A stretch of 64,000 nucleotides of DNA from Planctomycetes bacterium ADurb.Bin069 (GTDB taxonomy: Bacteria; Planctomycetota; UBA8108; UBA8890; UBA8898), in assembly GCA_002070955.1 (NCBI GenBank), contig MWEK01000014.1:1-64000 (forward strand). The letters are read 5' to 3'. The position numbers and the translations under genes are program-made. Under the pieces are notes generated by a model that saw nothing but the letters and a program-made list of their open reading frames with translations, did no database searches and was not told where the DNA came from. This document shows positions 62,352-64,000 of the stretch, in pieces (positions within the stretch are counted from its first letter, which is position 1; every line of letters begins with the position of its first letter).

Positions 62352-64000
62352 ATGAGAGGCATGACAACCCTGGGCCTAATGGGTTTGCTGAGCTTCGTTC
62401 CGGCTTTCGGGGAAACGGAGGCGCGCCTGCTGCGTTTCCCGGCGATTTACGAGGACCAACTGGTTTTCACCTACGCCGGAGACCTCTATAGCGTCAGCGC
62501 CCGGGGCGGGACCGCGCGCAAACTCACGAACGACGCGGGTTTCGAGATGTTCGCCCGGTTCTCCCCCGACGGCAAACTCATTGCCTTTACCGGCCAATAC
62601 GATGGCAACACGGAAGTCTACGTGATGCCCGCCACAGGCGGCGTGCCCCGGCGGCTTACCTATACGGCCACGCTCGACCGTGATGATGTCGCCGATCGGA
62701 TGGGGCCGAATAACATCGTGATGGCGTGGACCCCGGACGGCAAACGCGTCATCTTCCGGTCGCGGATGCGCTCCTTCAATGCCTTTATCGGGCGGTTGTA
62801 TTCCGTGGCGCTCACCGGCGGCCTCCCCGAGGAACTGCCCCTGCCGCGGGCCGGTTTCTGTTCCTTCTCGCCCGACGGCGGCAAGCTGGCCTACAACCGC
62901 GTTTTCCGCGAGTTTCGCACGTGGAAACGTTATCGCGGCGGCATGGCCGACGACGTCTGGGTCTACGACTTCGCGGCCAAGACCACCGAGAACATCACGA
63001 ACAACAGCGCCCAGGACATTATGCCGATGTGGAGCGGCGACCGGATTTTCTTCCTCTCGGATCGGGGCGCCGACAAGCGCATGAACCTGTTCGCCTACGA
63101 CACCCGCTCGAAAGAGACGCGGCAACTTACGGATTTCTCCCAGTTCGATGTGAAGTTCCCCTCCTTGGGCAAGGATGCCGTCGTGTTCGAAAACGGCGGC
63201 TATATCTACCGCTACGACATTTCGGCCGGACTCTGCGCCAAGGTGGACATCCGCATCGACGATGATCTCCGGGGCGGCCGCGGCGGGCTGGTCGGCGTGG
63301 CCGACAAGGTGACGAACTTCGAGATTTCCCCGGACGGCAAGCGCGCCTTGTTCGGCGCGCGGGGCGATGTGTTTACGGTTCCCGCCAAGCGCGGCATCGT
63401 CCGCAATCTGACCGCCTCGCCCGGCGTTCACGAGCGCAACGCCAAATGGTCGCCCGACGGCCAATGGATCGCCTACATCTCAGATGTCTCCGGCGAGGAC
63501 GAGATCTGGGTGGCGCCGCAAGCCGGCGGCGGACCCGCGCGGCAGGTCACCAAGGGCGAAGCGGTCTACAAATACCGGATCGCGTGGTCGCCCGACAGCC
63601 GCAAAATTATCTGGGCCGACAAAGCTCTGCGGCTGCGCTTCGTCAACGTCGAAACCGGCGTGATCACCGAGGTTTGCCAGGGCGAGAAGTGGGAGTTCAG
63701 CCAGTACGCCTGGTCGCCGGACAGTCAGTGGATCGTGTATGCCAAGCCCGAGGCGGAGTGCCTGAGCAGGATTCACCTCTATTCGCTCAAGGACCGGACC
63801 ACGCACGAGCTGACCGACGGCTGGTACGATTCGTCGAATCCCGTTTTCAGCTCGGACGGCCGTTTCGTCTTCTTCGTCTCCGACCGGGATTTCGATCCGA
63901 TCTACAGCCGGACCGAGTGGAATCACGCCTATCGGGACATGGCGCGCATTTACCTGATCACCCTGGCCAAGGAGACGGAATCTCCCTTCAAGCCTCGAAG
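62352..64000 (+). CDS. Tricorn-protease-like exported protein, 3' end beyond the window
   Basis: The frame runs from ATG 62352 to the window edge without a stop, 549 codons. A signal peptide (LGLMGLLSFVPAFG) is followed by TolB/WD40-like propeller repeats: FARFSPDGKLIAFTGQYDGNTEVYVMPATGG, FEISPDGKRALFGARGDVF, NAKWSPDGQWIAYISD and FSSDGRFVFFVSDRD. This matches the N-terminal propeller of bacterial tricorn homologues, which continue into a PDZ domain and an S41 serine protease. The protease part would lie outside the window, so a TolB-like protein without protease is not excluded. Confidence 0.85.
   Translation, partial: MRGMTTLGLMGLLSFVPAFGETEARLLRFPAIYEDQLVFTYAGDLYSVSARGGTARKLTNDAGFEMFARFSPDGKLIAFTGQYDGNTEVYVMPATGGVPRRLTYTATLDRDDVADRMGPNNIVMAWTPDGKRVIFRSRMRSFNAFIGRLYSVALTGGLPEELPLPRAGFCSFSPDGGKLAYNRVFREFRTWKRYRGGMADDVWVYDFAAKTTENITNNSAQDIMPMWSGDRIFFLSDRGADKRMNLFAYDTRSKETRQLTDFSQFDVKFPSLGKDAVVFENGGYIYRYDISAGLCAKVDIRIDDDLRGGRGGLVGVADKVTNFEISPDGKRALFGARGDVFTVPAKRGIVRNLTASPGVHERNAKWSPDGQWIAYISDVSGEDEIWVAPQAGGGPARQVTKGEAVYKYRIAWSPDSRKIIWADKALRLRFVNVETGVITEVCQGEKWEFSQYAWSPDSQWIVYAKPEAECLSRIHLYSLKDRTTHELTDGWYDSSNPVFSSDGRFVFFVSDRDFDPIYSRTEWNHAYRDMARIYLITLAKETESPFKPR

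Overview
The window is a high-GC bacterial chromosome segment. Tat-exported Gfo/Idh/MocA oxidoreductases, a PQQ-type beta-propeller protein, a tricorn-type protein, dockerin-like secreted proteins and scattered glycoside hydrolases suggest a PVC-like lineage (Planctomycetota or Lentisphaerota) or a neighbouring candidate phylum. Hybrid cluster protein, desulfoferrodoxin, rubredoxin and several ferritin-like proteins suggest an anaerobic or microaerophilic life. The lineage is an inference: there is no rRNA or tRNA gene in the window. A recurrent promoter pattern, TTGACC-like with a 16-18 base spacer and a TATAAT-like box, is seen upstream of many genes.

Layout. 1-10.4 kb: ThuA-like protein, two Tat-exported Gfo/Idh/MocA proteins, an AhpD-like protein, an OFA-type transporter, a linalool dehydratase/isomerase-like secreted protein, and a ROK kinase coupled to a PIG-L deacetylase. 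10.4-13.7 kb: a pyruvyl transferase and an unusual glycosyltransferase/PP-loop fusion. 13.9-17.1 kb: a TlpA-like protein with an in-frame UGA at the first redox-cysteine position and a bSECIS-like hairpin, then pncA-pncB for NAD salvage. 17.1-27.9 kb: a carbohydrate locus (GH109-like, GH106-like, GH5-like, an unknown secreted protein, a GH39-like protein) downstream of mgtE. 28-31.7 kb: a reduced ebo-type cluster (eboB, eboD, eboE and a small protein). 32-33.3 kb: a glycosyltransferase. 35.8-39.2 kb: hcp, a ferredoxin and a Crp/Fnr regulator with a perfect HcpR-type palindrome. 39.5-47.2 kb: rnr, a hybrid histidine kinase, two hsp20 genes behind a sigma-54-like promoter, an alkaline-phosphatase-superfamily enzyme and thioredoxin. 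47.5-51.3 kb: a + strand oxygen-defence operon (desulfoferrodoxin, ferritin, rubrerythrin-like, peroxiredoxin, zwf, rubredoxin), with a converging ferritin-like gene. 57.7-60.6 kb: trkA-trkH. 60.8-64 kb: a PQQ-propeller protein and a truncated tricorn-type protein.

The most unusual element is a family of four secreted dockerin-like/DUF1566 (Lcl, C-type-lectin-fold) proteins in two clusters, 33.5-35.6 kb and 52.4-57.3 kb. Each has a near-identical promoter, signal peptide and scaffold, then a short hypervariable C-terminal stretch, a conserved tail and a GC-rich hairpin. In the variable stretch, changes fall almost wholly at codon positions 1 and 2. This is what adenine-directed mutagenesis by a diversity-generating retroelement (DGR) would leave. 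No reverse transcriptase or template repeat is visible in the window, so I infer that the four genes are remote targets of a DGR encoded elsewhere. IS66 and IS21-istB transposase remnants lie beside the cassettes of the second cluster.
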